This document shows positions 1 through 10,223 of a DNA stretch of 50,293 bases, in pieces (position 1 is the stretch's first letter; each line of letters starts with the position of its first letter). Under the pieces are notes generated by a model. It ran no database searches, had not been told where the DNA came from, and worked only from the letters and a program-made list of their open reading frames with translations. This stretch comes from Lachnospiraceae bacterium. GTDB lineage: Bacteria > Bacillota > Clostridia > Lachnospirales > Lachnospiraceae. Made by a program: the position numbers and the translations under genes. The stretch covers positions 1 to 50,293 of the forward strand of contig JALFNQ010000239.1 of assembly GCA_022773965.1 (NCBI GenBank), written 5' to 3'.

Positions 1-208
1 ACATCATCTCATAGCGGGCACCCAGCGAGAGCAGGATGATTTTCCCCTTGTACACAGGCATCTGGATGACCAGCTCTCCATTCTCCTCGACATCTTCCAG
101 ATGGCTTGTGAGAATGGGTATCTTCCCATTGTCATTGCGTCTGGCCTCGGACTTATCCAGCGCACATATATCAATCTTATTCCCTATCTGAAGTAAATCT
201 GTTACCAT
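1..208 (-). CDS. N-terminal part of a YcgR/PilZ-like flagellar brake protein (truncated by window edge)
   Basis: Minus-strand ORF MVTDLLQIGNKIDICALDKSEARRNDNGKIPILTSHLEDVEENGELVIQMPVYKGKIILLSLGARYEMM, preceded by an AAAGGATG-like RBS; lies directly downstream of flhG, where ycgR is common in clostridia. Confidence 0.6.
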   Translation of the reverse strand, partial: MVTDLLQIGNKIDICALDKSEARRNDNGKIPILTSHLEDVEENGELVIQMPVYKGKIILLSLGARYEMM

Positions 209-238
209 ATACCAACATCCTTTTGTCTTTAGAAACTT

Positions 239-1114
239 CTATTTCCGGTTCAAAAATCTATATAACATTTGTGAAAATCCGCCTCTGATCTCATAATAAC
301 AATTCTCACCACTCACCAGACTCTCAGCGATCTTTGCAAAAGCCTGTGCACTGGGTGACTGCGGATCATACAAGGATACCACCTGCTGCTGTCGCACTGC
401 TTTTTCAACATTTGTATCCTGCGGAATCAGCCCAAGATAATTGATATTCCAGTTCAAAAACTGTGAAACCACTGAACTTATCTTGTCAAACACCGCCTGA
501 CCATCTGCGGCAGAGTTGACACGGTTGGCAATCACATTGATGACTGTGTCCTTATAATTAAAATCCAGATTTCGGTACAACGTCTTGATCAACGAATACG
601 AATCGGTCAAAGAACTCGGTTCCGGTGTCGTGATCAACAATACCTCCGGGCTTGCGATCACAAACTCCATCACACTGTCAGAAATACCTGCACCGGTATC
701 GATCAGTATCACATCAGCCAGAGAATCAAGCTCTGAGAGTTTTTGCACCACGGTCAGAATCTGTTCTCTGGTAAGATTGTTCAATCCTACCACGCCCGAA
801 CCGCCGGAGACAAATCCGATATCCATTGGCCCCTTTGTGATCACATCCCGCATAGACATTCCTTTATAAAGTACATCACTAAGATTATATTTCGGTATCG
901 CGCCAAACATGACCTCCACATTCGCCAGCCCAATGTCTGCATCGAAAATGATCACCCGTTTTCCAAGCCTGCTCAGCTGAACAGCCAGATTCACTGCTGT
1001 GTTTGATTTTCCAACACCACCTTTTCCACTGGTTATGGTAAGTACACGCGCCTGCGGCGGCTGACTGGCTTGCTGCATTTTTACGACATTGCGCAGCCCT
1101 GTTGCCTGATCCAT
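239..1114 (-). CDS. flhG: MinD/ParA-like flagellar number regulator FlhG (YlxH)
   Basis: Walker A-like SGKGGVGKSNTAVNLA, directly downstream of flhF. Confidence 0.93.
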   Translation of the reverse strand: MDQATGLRNVVKMQQASQPPQARVLTITSGKGGVGKSNTAVNLAVQLSRLGKRVIIFDADIGLANVEVMFGAIPKYNLSDVLYKGMSMRDVITKGPMDIGFVSGGSGVVGLNNLTREQILTVVQKLSELDSLADVILIDTGAGISDSVMEFVIASPEVLLITTPEPSSLTDSYSLIKTLYRNLDFNYKDTVINVIANRVNSAADGQAVFDKISSVVSQFLNWNINYLGLIPQDTNVEKAVRQQQVVSLYDPQSPSAQAFAKIAESLVSGENCYYEIRGGFSQMLYRFLNRK

Positions 1115-1115
1115 A

Positions 1116-2447
1116 TCAGTCTCCTCCTAACAACTTCTTTACAATCTCCTGCGATTGGAACACCGCAATATCATCCGGTACATTCTGACCATTCGTCATA
1201 TAGGAGATGTCTGCATCTGCATACAACTTGATATTCAACAAATTTCCGTAAGCACTGGTCTCATCCAGCTTGGTAAAGATCAGCGAGTAATCAGATATAC
1301 TACGGTATATATCGCAGATCTCTTTCAGATCACGGTATTTCGTTGTTGCAGAAAGCACCAGATAAACAATCGTCTGATACTCTGCATCGATCATCTGCAG
1401 TAATTTTTTCGTATCCTCCCGCTGCGCCTCATTTTTATGGGAAAAGCCGGCTGTATCAACAAAAATCAGATCATAATCTGCCATTTTGCTCACTGCCGCA
1501 TTCAGTTCTTCCGGTGCATAGATGACACTCAGCGGTGCGTCAAGAATATTTGCATAGGTACGAAGCTGCTCTGTTGCAGAAATACGATAGGTATCTGCTG
1601 TAAGAAACGCAACCTTTTTCCCCTGTTCTACCTTAAACTTCGATGCGATCTTTGCGATCGTTGTTGTCTTTCCAACACCGGTAGGACCAATAAAAAATGC
1701 GATCTGAGGTCCCTTTTCTCCGGCAGTGATCACATGCGGATTGCCAAATTTCAAAATCATTTTCTGATATACATGTGACAGTATAAAATCCATGCTCGAT
1801 CCCTTGCGTGCCACCTTCATCACATCTTCTAAAAGCTGATTGATGTAGACCTCATCCACCTCATTATCCAGCAGGGTCTGATAAAGCATGCGAAAAATCC
1901 GTACACTTTCTTCATTTTCTCCGTCTTCGAGAGCCACAGCATCCGGAGTCTTTTTTGACTCCTTTGAAACAGTGTCATCTGTCAGCTTTTTCTCAAGAAA
2001 CTGCTGCAGATTTTCCAGCCGCTCCTCGATCATATCTGTATCCTTGAGCGCTGATGGTTTGGCCGACTCTGCCTGCTGCTTTTGCTGCTCGGCATGCGCA
2101 TTCAAAATATCCCCTACCGCACGGGCAGCTTCTGAGATCGGTTCAGTGGGCGGTACTACGTGTCGAACAGCCTGTGGCTGTGCCGCCCCCGGCTTTGGAA
2201 GGTCGATTGGCTCATCCGCAGCAAGATCGATGCTTCTATGTCCTCCGGATGCAGCAGGAGTTGTCACCGCCTGCTCCTTATCCTCCATGGCAGCTGTCAC
2301 CTCATAATAAGGTGTCTTCAAAAAACCAAAGAATCCTTTCGGCTTTACAACCTTGACATTCATGATGACAAGTCCCTGTCCCATTTCATTCTTTGCCTTT
2401 TCCAATGCCTCTTCTTCTGTTTTTCCCTGAAATTTATTTATGGTCAT
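1116..2447 (-). CDS. flhF: Flagellar SRP-like GTPase FlhF
   Basis: N-terminal KFQGKTEEEALEKAKNEMG and GTPase motif GPTGVGKTTTIAKIA; located between flhA and flhG. Confidence 0.95.
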   Translation of the reverse strand: MTINKFQGKTEEEALEKAKNEMGQGLVIMNVKVVKPKGFFGFLKTPYYEVTAAMEDKEQAVTTPAASGGHRSIDLAADEPIDLPKPGAAQPQAVRHVVPPTEPISEAARAVGDILNAHAEQQKQQAESAKPSALKDTDMIEERLENLQQFLEKKLTDDTVSKESKKTPDAVALEDGENEESVRIFRMLYQTLLDNEVDEVYINQLLEDVMKVARKGSSMDFILSHVYQKMILKFGNPHVITAGEKGPQIAFFIGPTGVGKTTTIAKIASKFKVEQGKKVAFLTADTYRISATEQLRTYANILDAPLSVIYAPEELNAAVSKMADYDLIFVDTAGFSHKNEAQREDTKKLLQMIDAEYQTIVYLVLSATTKYRDLKEICDIYRSISDYSLIFTKLDETSAYGNLLNIKLYADADISYMTNGQNVPDDIAVFQSQEIVKKLLGGD

Positions 2448-4492
2448 TATGCAGTCACCATCCCAACAGACTGTAATTCAACGTTAGATTCAATCTCATT
2501 ATATGATACAACAATTAAATCCTTCAAGTATTCTTCAGTCAATTTTTTATAATACATTCGAACAATCGGTGAAGTCACAACAATCGCGCTTTTTCCAAGA
2601 TTTTCCAGCTTAGATACCTCTGCCTCTGTCGCCTCAATGATCGCTCTGGTCCGCTCCGGATCCAGTGTCAGATATGCTCCCTGTTCCGTCTGCTTGACTG
2701 CGCCCATGATTTCCTGCTCGATCTTCGGATCCAGTGTCACCACACTTGTCTCCTCATTTGCAGGAAAATACTTGTTCGAGATCGCACGCTTGAGGCTCTG
2801 ACGTACATACTCTGTCAATACATCTGTATCTCTCGTCGTTGTTGAATGATCTGCCAGCGTCTCAAATATCGTAACCAGATCACGGATAGAGATACCCTCT
2901 GCCAGCAGATTTTGCAATACCTTCTGAATCTCGCCAATACCTAACAGCTTCGGTACAAGTTCCTCCACAAGTACCGGATTGTTCTCTTTGACATTTTCCA
3001 TCAGATTTTGTACATCCTGTCTCGTGAGCAGCTCCGCTATATGACTCCGGATCACTTCCGTCAGATGCGTGGCAATGATCGAAGGTGGATCAACAACCGT
3101 ATAGCCAAGACTCTCCGCACGCTCACGCTGGCTCTCCGTGATCCAGATCGCCGGCAGGTGGAACGACGGCTCAAAGGTCGGAATACCCGTGATCTCCTCC
3201 TCGACATAGCCGGGGTTCATTGCCATATAATGGTCAAACAGGATTTCTCCTTCTGTCACCTGAATGCCTTTGATCTTAATAATATACTGATTCGGATTCA
3301 ACTGAATATTATCACGCAAACGGATGATCGGCACGACTGTACCGAGTTCCAGCGCAATCTGCCGCCGGATCATAACCACGCGATCCAAAAGGTCTCCACC
3401 CTGATTGACATCCGCCAGTGGAATGATACCGTAACCAAACTCCAGCTCGATGGGATCCACCGACAGAAGCGAAACCACATTTTCCGGCTTTCGTATTTCC
3501 TCTGCCTCTGTCTCAGCAGCTCCTGCCTCTTCCTCGATCTTTTCAACCTCCATACTTTTGTTCATATTCAGACCGGCTATGAGAAAAATTCCTCCCATTC
3601 CAAGACACAGAACGGGATTGAGCGGCGTAAAGATCCCCAGAAAACAGATCACTGCACCAACCATGAGCAGCACCTTTGGAATACCAAACAGCTGGCTGAT
3701 GAGCACCTGACCAAAATCCGCTTCCTTGGATGCCTTCGTGACCAGAATACCGGTCGCCATAGAGATCGCAAGTGAGGGGATCTGTGAGCTCAAGCCATCA
3801 CCGATTGTAAGAACACCGTACTGCAAAAGCGCATCTGAAAAAACAAGCCCCTGCCTGGTCATTCCCATCACCGTTCCTCCGACGAGATTGACAAACGTAA
3901 TGATCAAGCCTGCGGCAGCATCTCCTTTGACATACTTTGTCGCACCATCCATGGCTCCAAAGAAGCTGCTCTCCTGCTGGATCTTCTCGCGACGTTTCTT
4001 TGCTTCCTCATCGGTGATCGCGCCTGTATTCAGATCAGCGTCAATCGCCATCTGCTTACCGGGCATTGCATCCAGTGTGAATCGTGCAGTTACCTCAGAT
4101 ACACGTTCAGAACCTTTATTGATGACAACAAACTGAATGATCACTAAAATAATGAAAATGATCGTACCGATGACCATATCATTTCCACCGACGAACTGTC
4201 CGAAAGTACGGACAACGTTACCTGGATCTCCAGAATTTAAGATCAGTCGCGTAGATGACACGTTCAGCGAAATACGGAAAATAGTTGTAAACAACAGTAA
4301 GGTAGGGAAAAATGACATATCCAGCACTTCCTGTACAAACAGACAGTTAAACAGGATCACCAGTGCAACCGATATATTAAAAATAAGTAAAACATCCAAT
4401 AAAAAAGAAGGAATCGGAACAATAAAGAATATGATCGCTGCCATCAGATATAATGCGACACCAACATCTGCGCCACGCTTTATCATTGTCAT
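2447..4492 (-). CDS. flhA: Flagellar biosynthesis protein FlhA
   Basis: 681 aa export protein with multiple N-terminal TM helices; conserved AMPGKQMAIDADLN motif. Confidence 0.97.
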   Translation of the reverse strand: MTMIKRGADVGVALYLMAAIIFFIVPIPSFLLDVLLIFNISVALVILFNCLFVQEVLDMSFFPTLLLFTTIFRISLNVSSTRLILNSGDPGNVVRTFGQFVGGNDMVIGTIIFIILVIIQFVVINKGSERVSEVTARFTLDAMPGKQMAIDADLNTGAITDEEAKKRREKIQQESSFFGAMDGATKYVKGDAAAGLIITFVNLVGGTVMGMTRQGLVFSDALLQYGVLTIGDGLSSQIPSLAISMATGILVTKASKEADFGQVLISQLFGIPKVLLMVGAVICFLGIFTPLNPVLCLGMGGIFLIAGLNMNKSMEVEKIEEEAGAAETEAEEIRKPENVVSLLSVDPIELEFGYGIIPLADVNQGGDLLDRVVMIRRQIALELGTVVPIIRLRDNIQLNPNQYIIKIKGIQVTEGEILFDHYMAMNPGYVEEEITGIPTFEPSFHLPAIWITESQRERAESLGYTVVDPPSIIATHLTEVIRSHIAELLTRQDVQNLMENVKENNPVLVEELVPKLLGIGEIQKVLQNLLAEGISIRDLVTIFETLADHSTTTRDTDVLTEYVRQSLKRAISNKYFPANEETSVVTLDPKIEQEIMGAVKQTEQGAYLTLDPERTRAIIEATEAEVSKLENLGKSAIVVTSPIVRMYYKKLTEEYLKDLIVVSYNEIESNVELQSVGMVTA

Positions 4493-4509
4493 CCCTCCTT
4501 TTGCTTAAT

Positions 4510-5637
4510 TTATACCCGGTTCTGTGCACGGTATACTGCTGCAAGTATCTCTGCAACCGCCTGATACAGCTCCGGCGGAATTTCATGTCCGATCTCCACA
4601 TTTGTGTAGATCATTCGGGCCAACGGCTTATTCTCCACGATCTCCACGTGATTTTCCTTTGCGATTTCTTTGATGCGCTGTGCGATCAGATCTGCACCTT
4701 TTGCAACAAGCACCGGTGCCGTTCCCGTACCTGCATCATACTTCAATGCCACCGCATAATGAGTCGGGTTTGTGATCACCACATCCGCCTGCGGTACATC
4801 CTGCATCATACGTCTACGGGATGCCTCCTGCATACGCTGACGCTGTTTACTTTTGATCTGAGGATCTCCCTCAGAATTCTTCATTTCATCTTTGACTTCC
4901 TGCTTGGTCATCTTCATATCTTCATTAAATTTGTGCTTCTGGTAAATATAATCCACAGCACCTATGATACAATAAATGATCGAAATACGAAAACCTACAT
5001 CGATGACCAGTGTTCCAATCTCCGCGATCGCCTGTTGCAAAGTGACATGATACAACAAAAAAATCTCTTCTATATGAGATTTCAATGCCGTATAAGCAAT
5101 CAACGTAATCAACGCGATCTTTGCAATGGACTTGACCAGTTCAAACAGCGAGTCCTTGGAAAACATCCGCTTAAAACCATTGATCGGGTTAAATTTATCC
5201 GGTTTTGGCTTTAGAGGTTTTGTGCTGACCTGCCATTTTACCTGCACGATATTGATCAGAAATGCCACCGCTACGCCAACGGCAAAAAATGGTCCTGCCA
5301 GTTTTACCGAAGAAAATACTGCCTGCTGCAGATAGGACATGACTACAACACCATTGATCTCCCGCGCAGAGACAGTCTCCGGAATTTTATTATATATGTC
5401 GTGAAAAATCTGCAGAAAATTGTTTCCCATAAAGGATACGAGCACCTTTAGTGTCAAAAAAAGTGCCACCAGCGTAGCCGCCTGATCAAGCTCCTTACTT
5501 TTACATACCTGACCCTCTTTACGTGCATCACTGAGCTTTTTGGCAGTTGCCGGCTCTGTCTTCTCTCCGCCGGGTCCCTCTTTCGCAAAAAACTGCAGAT
5601 CGTAGACCAGTAAACGATTGTGCTCAGCCAGTTCCAT
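4510..5637 (-). CDS. flhB: Flagellar export switch protein FlhB
   Basis: KTEPATAKKLSDARKEGQV and the NPTH autocleavage site (VITNPTHYAVALKY). Confidence 0.97.
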   Translation of the reverse strand: MELAEHNRLLVYDLQFFAKEGPGGEKTEPATAKKLSDARKEGQVCKSKELDQAATLVALFLTLKVLVSFMGNNFLQIFHDIYNKIPETVSAREINGVVVMSYLQQAVFSSVKLAGPFFAVGVAVAFLINIVQVKWQVSTKPLKPKPDKFNPINGFKRMFSKDSLFELVKSIAKIALITLIAYTALKSHIEEIFLLYHVTLQQAIAEIGTLVIDVGFRISIIYCIIGAVDYIYQKHKFNEDMKMTKQEVKDEMKNSEGDPQIKSKQRQRMQEASRRRMMQDVPQADVVITNPTHYAVALKYDAGTGTAPVLVAKGADLIAQRIKEIAKENHVEIVENKPLARMIYTNVEIGHEIPPELYQAVAEILAAVYRAQNRV

Positions 5638-6409
5638 ACATCCCCTTTACAACCATGCGAAGCATTAGCTTCACCTCATCACCGATGAACGCCGCAGCCC
5701 GCGGCAACAGCATCACTGTCACAACCAGGATCGCATAACCGGCAAAGATCTTGATCTGTATCCCAACAGCAAACATATTCATCTGCGGTGCTACCTTTGC
5801 CATAATACCTAGGATGCAGTTCATAACCATACAGCAGGCAAATACGGGAAGCATGATACGAAAGCCAATGATCAGCATATCCGCGATCAGCGTTACGATC
5901 GTATCTGACAGATACTCCCATTGGAACACCTGTGTATTGACAGGAATCAATAAAAAGGAATCTGCCACCGCTTTGATGATATAATGATACAGATCTGAGA
6001 TCAAAAGCAATAGCATGATCGCATAATAGTACATATTTCCGGTAATGCTCTCCTGTGTCCGTGTCATCGGATTAAATTCCTGTGCCATGGACAAGCCCAC
6101 CTGCATATCGATCATATGTCCGGCAAATCCGATAATATATGTACATGCGTTCGCCATCATGCCAAGCATAAGCCCGGTGATAGCCTCCTTCACCGTGATG
6201 ATCGCATATTCCAGCATACCGTCATAGACAAGCTCACCCGGCACCACCTGCGCAACAAGCAGCGCCATCAGCGCCGAAAATCCAGCCTTTACCCGTGTTG
6301 GCACGCTATTCAATCCAAAAAAAGGTGCCACCGCGACGAAGCTGGCGATGCGCACCAGAACTAACAGATAATATTCAAATGTAATCAGCGAAAAAGTATA
6401 ATTGATCAT
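5624..6409 (-). CDS. fliR: Flagellar export protein FliR
   Basis: 261 aa membrane protein between fliQ and flhB; FliR-like sequence. Confidence 0.95.
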   Translation of the reverse strand: MINYTFSLITFEYYLLVLVRIASFVAVAPFFGLNSVPTRVKAGFSALMALLVAQVVPGELVYDGMLEYAIITVKEAITGLMLGMMANACTYIIGFAGHMIDMQVGLSMAQEFNPMTRTQESITGNMYYYAIMLLLLISDLYHYIIKAVADSFLLIPVNTQVFQWEYLSDTIVTLIADMLIIGFRIMLPVFACCMVMNCILGIMAKVAPQMNMFAVGIQIKIFAGYAILVVTVMLLPRAAAFIGDEVKLMLRMVVKGMYGTG

Positions 6410-6678
6410 CCGATATACAAACTAAAATTATTCCATAGCTTTGTCATAAATGCTGCCATCTTGTCCAGCATCCATCCACCCAAGAGCATCAGTGTCAAAA
6501 ATACAGCAATGATCTTTGGCACAAAGGTCAGCGTCTGCTCCTGAATGGATGTAACTGTCTGAAAAATACTGACGATCAGACCTATGATCAATGATATCAG
6601 CAATGCCGGTGCTGAAGTGATAATGATCGTCGTAAATGCTTCTCTCGCAACATCCAGAATCACACCTTCTGAAAGCAT
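6406..6678 (-). CDS. fliQ: Flagellar export protein FliQ
   Basis: 90 aa two-TM protein with IGLIVSIFQTVTSIQEQTLTFVPKI. Confidence 0.96.
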   Translation of the reverse strand: MLSEGVILDVAREAFTTIIITSAPALLISLIIGLIVSIFQTVTSIQEQTLTFVPKIIAVFLTLMLLGGWMLDKMAAFMTKLWNNFSLYIG

Positions 6679-6705
6679 TCTACATCACCCTTTCTTTCCA
6701 ACCTA

Positions 6706-6730
6706 TTGTAACTGTTCTGAACAGTTACAA
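6706..6730. repeat. 25-bp near-perfect palindrome in the fliP-fliQ spacer
   Basis: ttgtaactgttc-t-gaacagttacaa, two 12-bp arms around one central base. Confidence 0.85.
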
Positions 6731-6734
6731 ACTA

Positions 6735-7586
6735 TCAATAAAATGTCTTTACCAGATTGCCGATCACAAGATCCCACCCATCTGCCAATATAAAAAGCAG
6801 AATCTTGAAGGGCATGGATATTGTCGTTGGCGGCAGCATCATCATACCCATGGACATGAGAATGGATGCCACAACCATATCAATTACAATAAACGGTATA
6901 TAAATAAAAAATCCGATGATAAATGCCTTACGCAGCTCGCCTATGATAAAGCTCGGGATCAGCACACTCGTTGGAATATCATCGTTCGTTTCATAGGTTA
7001 CACCTGCAATATCACAAAACAAATCTACATCCTTGCGCTCAGTTTCCTGATACATAAATTCCCGTATCGGATCAATGGCAGCCTCAATCGCTTCCTCCTG
7101 TGTGATCGTTCCTGCGTCCAACGGTTTGATAGCATTCTCATTGATCTCGGAAAAAACCGGTGACATGATCATAAACGTCAAAAACAGCGCCAATCCAACA
7201 AGTACCTGATTTGGAGGCGTTGTCTGTGTTCCCAGTGCTGTACGCAAAAAATGCAGCACAACAATGATCCTTGTAAATGATGTCATCATGATCAGAATGG
7301 ACGGTGCCAGCGAAATGATCGTCAGGATCAATACGATCCGCACAGTTGCAGACATTGTACCATTCTCATTATTATAAATAATAGAAAGTCCATTCACATC
7401 GTCAGAACGAATATCACCCGGATCCTGATCCTGGGTGACAGAAAGACTACCTGAATTGTCCGGCATATCGGTCGGTGATGCATAGGCAGTCTGTGCGCTC
7501 CACCCGATCGTCAAAACCACTGCCAGCACGATCACAGCCACTATAAATGAAACACTACAATAAATCTTTTTTGCCTTACTTCCCAT
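6735..7586 (-). CDS. fliP: Flagellar export protein FliP
   Basis: SLAPSILIMMTSFTRIIVVLHFLRTALGTQTTPPNQVLVGLALFLT; N-terminal signal-like helix. Confidence 0.97.
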   Translation of the reverse strand: MGSKAKKIYCSVSFIVAVIVLAVVLTIGWSAQTAYASPTDMPDNSGSLSVTQDQDPGDIRSDDVNGLSIIYNNENGTMSATVRIVLILTIISLAPSILIMMTSFTRIIVVLHFLRTALGTQTTPPNQVLVGLALFLTFMIMSPVFSEINENAIKPLDAGTITQEEAIEAAIDPIREFMYQETERKDVDLFCDIAGVTYETNDDIPTSVLIPSFIIGELRKAFIIGFFIYIPFIVIDMVVASILMSMGMMMLPPTTISMPFKILLFILADGWDLVIGNLVKTFY

Positions 7587-7953
7587 GCTTCCTTTTAAAT
7601 TCCTCCAGAATATCCGAAAAATTCTGTCCGATCCCTGATGTATGCTCCACCGGCCGGGGCAGCTCCTTCAATTCATCTGCAGTCAGCGTTGTAAGCAGTG
7701 TCATTTGCTCCTTACTCACACCCACCACCAGATACTTGTCCGTTCCGGCACGCACAATCTGTATATACTGATTATTTGAAACCCGTATCGCCTCCGTCAC
7801 AGCGAGATTTCCCTGTGAAGTCTTTGTTTTCTGGTATCCGGCGATCCACCGTGTCACATAATAGGTAAGCGCCAGCACAAAAAGAAAGATGATCAGCACG
7901 GTAATCAGATCAATCACACTATTCATCATACTATCAGAGCCTGCTAATATCAT
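7576..7953 (-). CDS. fliO: FliO-like flagellar biosynthesis protein
   Basis: 125 aa, one N-terminal TM helix, between fliY and fliP; short conserved core. Confidence 0.8.
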   Translation of the reverse strand: MILAGSDSMMNSVIDLITVLIIFLFVLALTYYVTRWIAGYQKTKTSQGNLAVTEAIRVSNNQYIQIVRAGTDKYLVVGVSKEQMTLLTTLTADELKELPRPVEHTSGIGQNFSDILEEFKRKHGK

Positions 7954-7957
7954 AAAT

Positions 7958-9184
7958 CTACTTCACAATCTCGGTGATACGGACACCGAAACTTTCCTCG
8001 ATGACTACTACCTCGCCTTTTGCTACAAATTTGCCATTGACCAGAATATCGATGGGCTCACCGGCGATACGGTTTAACTCAATGATCGTTCCCGGGGCAA
8101 AATCCAGAATCTCAGAAATAGATTTCGATGTCCTGCCCAGTTCGACCGTCACCTCCATAGGGACATCCATGATCAGATCAATATTTTCCTTTGCAAACTG
8201 AGCTGCAAATTCTCCGGAAAACGGTGTAAACTGTGCAGCCTGCACATTGACCGGCTGCTGATACATCATGGGGTTCATCTGCGGATTCATCATCTGCGGA
8301 TTCATCATCTGCGGGTTCATCATCTGTGGATTCATCATTTGAGGATTCATCATCTGCGGATTCATCATCCCCATACCCATCTGCGGCTGCGATGTCTGCT
8401 GCATTCCCTGTGAAGCGGCAGACATCGCCGACTCCGGAGCTTTTTTTGATGCATCCGACATACCGATCTGAGCTTCTTCAGCATCCATCTCCATATTTTT
8501 TGCAATTGCCTTGCACATATCCTTTGCAAAGGAAACCGGATACAACTGCATGATCTCACTGTCTACCAGATCACCAATCTCCATTTTGAAGGAAATCTTA
8601 ACAAAACTGCCTGCCAGAAATTCATCAATGGAGCCCTCATCCACACTCTCCTGCAGATCGATCAAATCTGCCACCGGCGGCGAAATATCGATGGTTTTAC
8701 TAAGCATAGATGACAATGAAGTTGCTGAGCTTCCCATCATCTGGTTCATCGCTTCACTGATCGCACTCAGATGTAATTCTCCGAGCTCACCATCTATATT
8801 GGTTCCATCACCACCCATCATCAGATCCGTGATGATCTTTACGTCATTTTCCTTTAAGACCAGAATGTTACTGCCATCCAATCCCACGGTGTACGCAATA
8901 CGAATAAATACGCAGGGACGTTCATAATTCTTTACAACGTCATCCCATGTTGCCGTAGAAACTACCGGTGTGGAAATCTCTACTTTCCGGTTCACCAGGG
9001 AAAACAACGTAGTCGCTGCTGTGCCCATACTGATATTCGCGATCTCGCCGATCGCATCCTTTTCTTCCGGAGTCAGAAGATCATCATCCGAACCTCCTGC
9101 TGGTGCCACAGATTCCACACCACTGCCCCCACCGGGATTATTCAACAGCGCATTGATTTCTTCCTGTGATAGTACTCCATCCAT
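7958..9184 (-). CDS. fliY: Flagellar switch protein FliY (CheC-like domain plus FliN C-terminal domain)
   Basis: N-terminal LSQEEINALL, CheC-like TPEEKDAIGEIANISMGTAATTL, C-terminal FliN domain MDVPMEVTVELGRTSKSISEILDFAPGTIIELNR. Confidence 0.95.
   Translation of the reverse strand: MDGVLSQEEINALLNNPGGGSGVESVAPAGGSDDDLLTPEEKDAIGEIANISMGTAATTLFSLVNRKVEISTPVVSTATWDDVVKNYERPCVFIRIAYTVGLDGSNILVLKENDVKIITDLMMGGDGTNIDGELGELHLSAISEAMNQMMGSSATSLSSMLSKTIDISPPVADLIDLQESVDEGSIDEFLAGSFVKISFKMEIGDLVDSEIMQLYPVSFAKDMCKAIAKNMEMDAEEAQIGMSDASKKAPESAMSAASQGMQQTSQPQMGMGMMNPQMMNPQMMNPQMMNPQMMNPQMMNPQMNPMMYQQPVNVQAAQFTPFSGEFAAQFAKENIDLIMDVPMEVTVELGRTSKSISEILDFAPGTIIELNRIAGEPIDILVNGKFVAKGEVVVIEESFGVRITEIVK
8274..8369. 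repeat. 15-bp in-frame tandem repeat inside fliY encoding (MMNPQ)n
   Basis: Unit ttcatcatctgcgga repeated from 8286 with partial units at both ends; protein MMNPQMMNPQMMNPQMMNPQMMNPQMMNPQMNP. Confidence 0.95.
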
Positions 9185-9188
9185 CTGC

Positions 9189-10169
9189 CTATTCTTCCTC
9201 TCTGATCACTGATGTCACACGCACTGCATAATTCTGCCCGGATGAGCCCGGCAGTGCGGTAAACTTTCTCATATTTCCAACATATACATCTAATTCCTGA
9301 TCCACCTCGGTGTCTACCCGGATAATATCTCCCGGCATCAGATTGATAAAATCCGAAACTGAAATCTGGCTTTTTCCCAGCACAGCCTTCACTGATATAG
9401 GTGCATGCTCAATCAAATCCTCGATCACGTCATGATAAGTCTCCTCATCCTTGACCTGCATATTTGAGTACCAGAACTTCGTATTCAGCTTATCCATCAC
9501 CGATTCCAAGGTGATAAAGGGAAGACAAATATTCATCAATCCCTCTGCATCACCGATCTTTAGATTAATGGTGACGATTGCGATCATCTCACCGGGAGAG
9601 ATGATCTGCGCAAACTGTGAATTCGTCTCTATGCGCTGTAATCTCGGATGAATCTCCGTCACGTTCGCCCATGGCTCCCGGAGCAGATTGACACACACAT
9701 TCATGATCCGCTCAATGATAAGCAGCTCTATCTCTGAAAAATCTCTCGTTTTTTCCAACGGAAGTCCTGCTCCTCCGAGCATACGATCAACGATCGCATA
9801 CCCGAGCGACGAAGCGAGCTCCATTAAAATATCCCCATGCAGTGGAGCGAATTCTACGACTCCAAGCAAAACGGGATTGGAAAGAGCATTGGAAAACTCC
9901 GAATATGTAACTGCCTCAGAGTTCATAACCTCTACCTGTATATTTTTTCTAAGATATACTGGCAGATTTGTAGATAATAATCTGCCGTAATGTTCGAAGA
10001 TGATCTCCAATGTACGCAAATGCTCTTTGGAGAATTTGGACGGACGTGCAAAATCATAGTTTTTGACCTGTTTGTCACTGCTGTCTTTGATTTCTTCTGC
10101 ATCGATCTCACCACTGCTCAACTGTTGCAGCAACGAGTCTATTTCGCCCTGTGACAGTACGTCACCCAT
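9189..10169 (-). CDS. fliM: Flagellar switch protein FliM
   Basis: MGDVLSQGEIDSLLQQL and FARPSKFSKEHLRTLEIIFEHYGRLLSTNL. Confidence 0.97.
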   Translation of the reverse strand: MGDVLSQGEIDSLLQQLSSGEIDAEEIKDSSDKQVKNYDFARPSKFSKEHLRTLEIIFEHYGRLLSTNLPVYLRKNIQVEVMNSEAVTYSEFSNALSNPVLLGVVEFAPLHGDILMELASSLGYAIVDRMLGGAGLPLEKTRDFSEIELLIIERIMNVCVNLLREPWANVTEIHPRLQRIETNSQFAQIISPGEMIAIVTINLKIGDAEGLMNICLPFITLESVMDKLNTKFWYSNMQVKDEETYHDVIEDLIEHAPISVKAVLGKSQISVSDFINLMPGDIIRVDTEVDQELDVYVGNMRKFTALPGSSGQNYAVRVTSVIREEE

Positions 10170-10223
10170 TCATCCTCACCACCTTTGGTCTATTTTTATG
10201 CGTTCTCATGCTGTCTGCCAAAG

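Noticed and set aside
585-869. Many plus-strand ORFs of 60-255 aa antisense to the flagellar, hydrogenase and other genes (for example 585-869, 3008-3775, 4453-5214, 43766-44296)
   Set aside because: They mirror well-supported minus-strand genes, have Cys/Ser/His-rich antisense-like composition, and lack recognisable motifs or RBS support.
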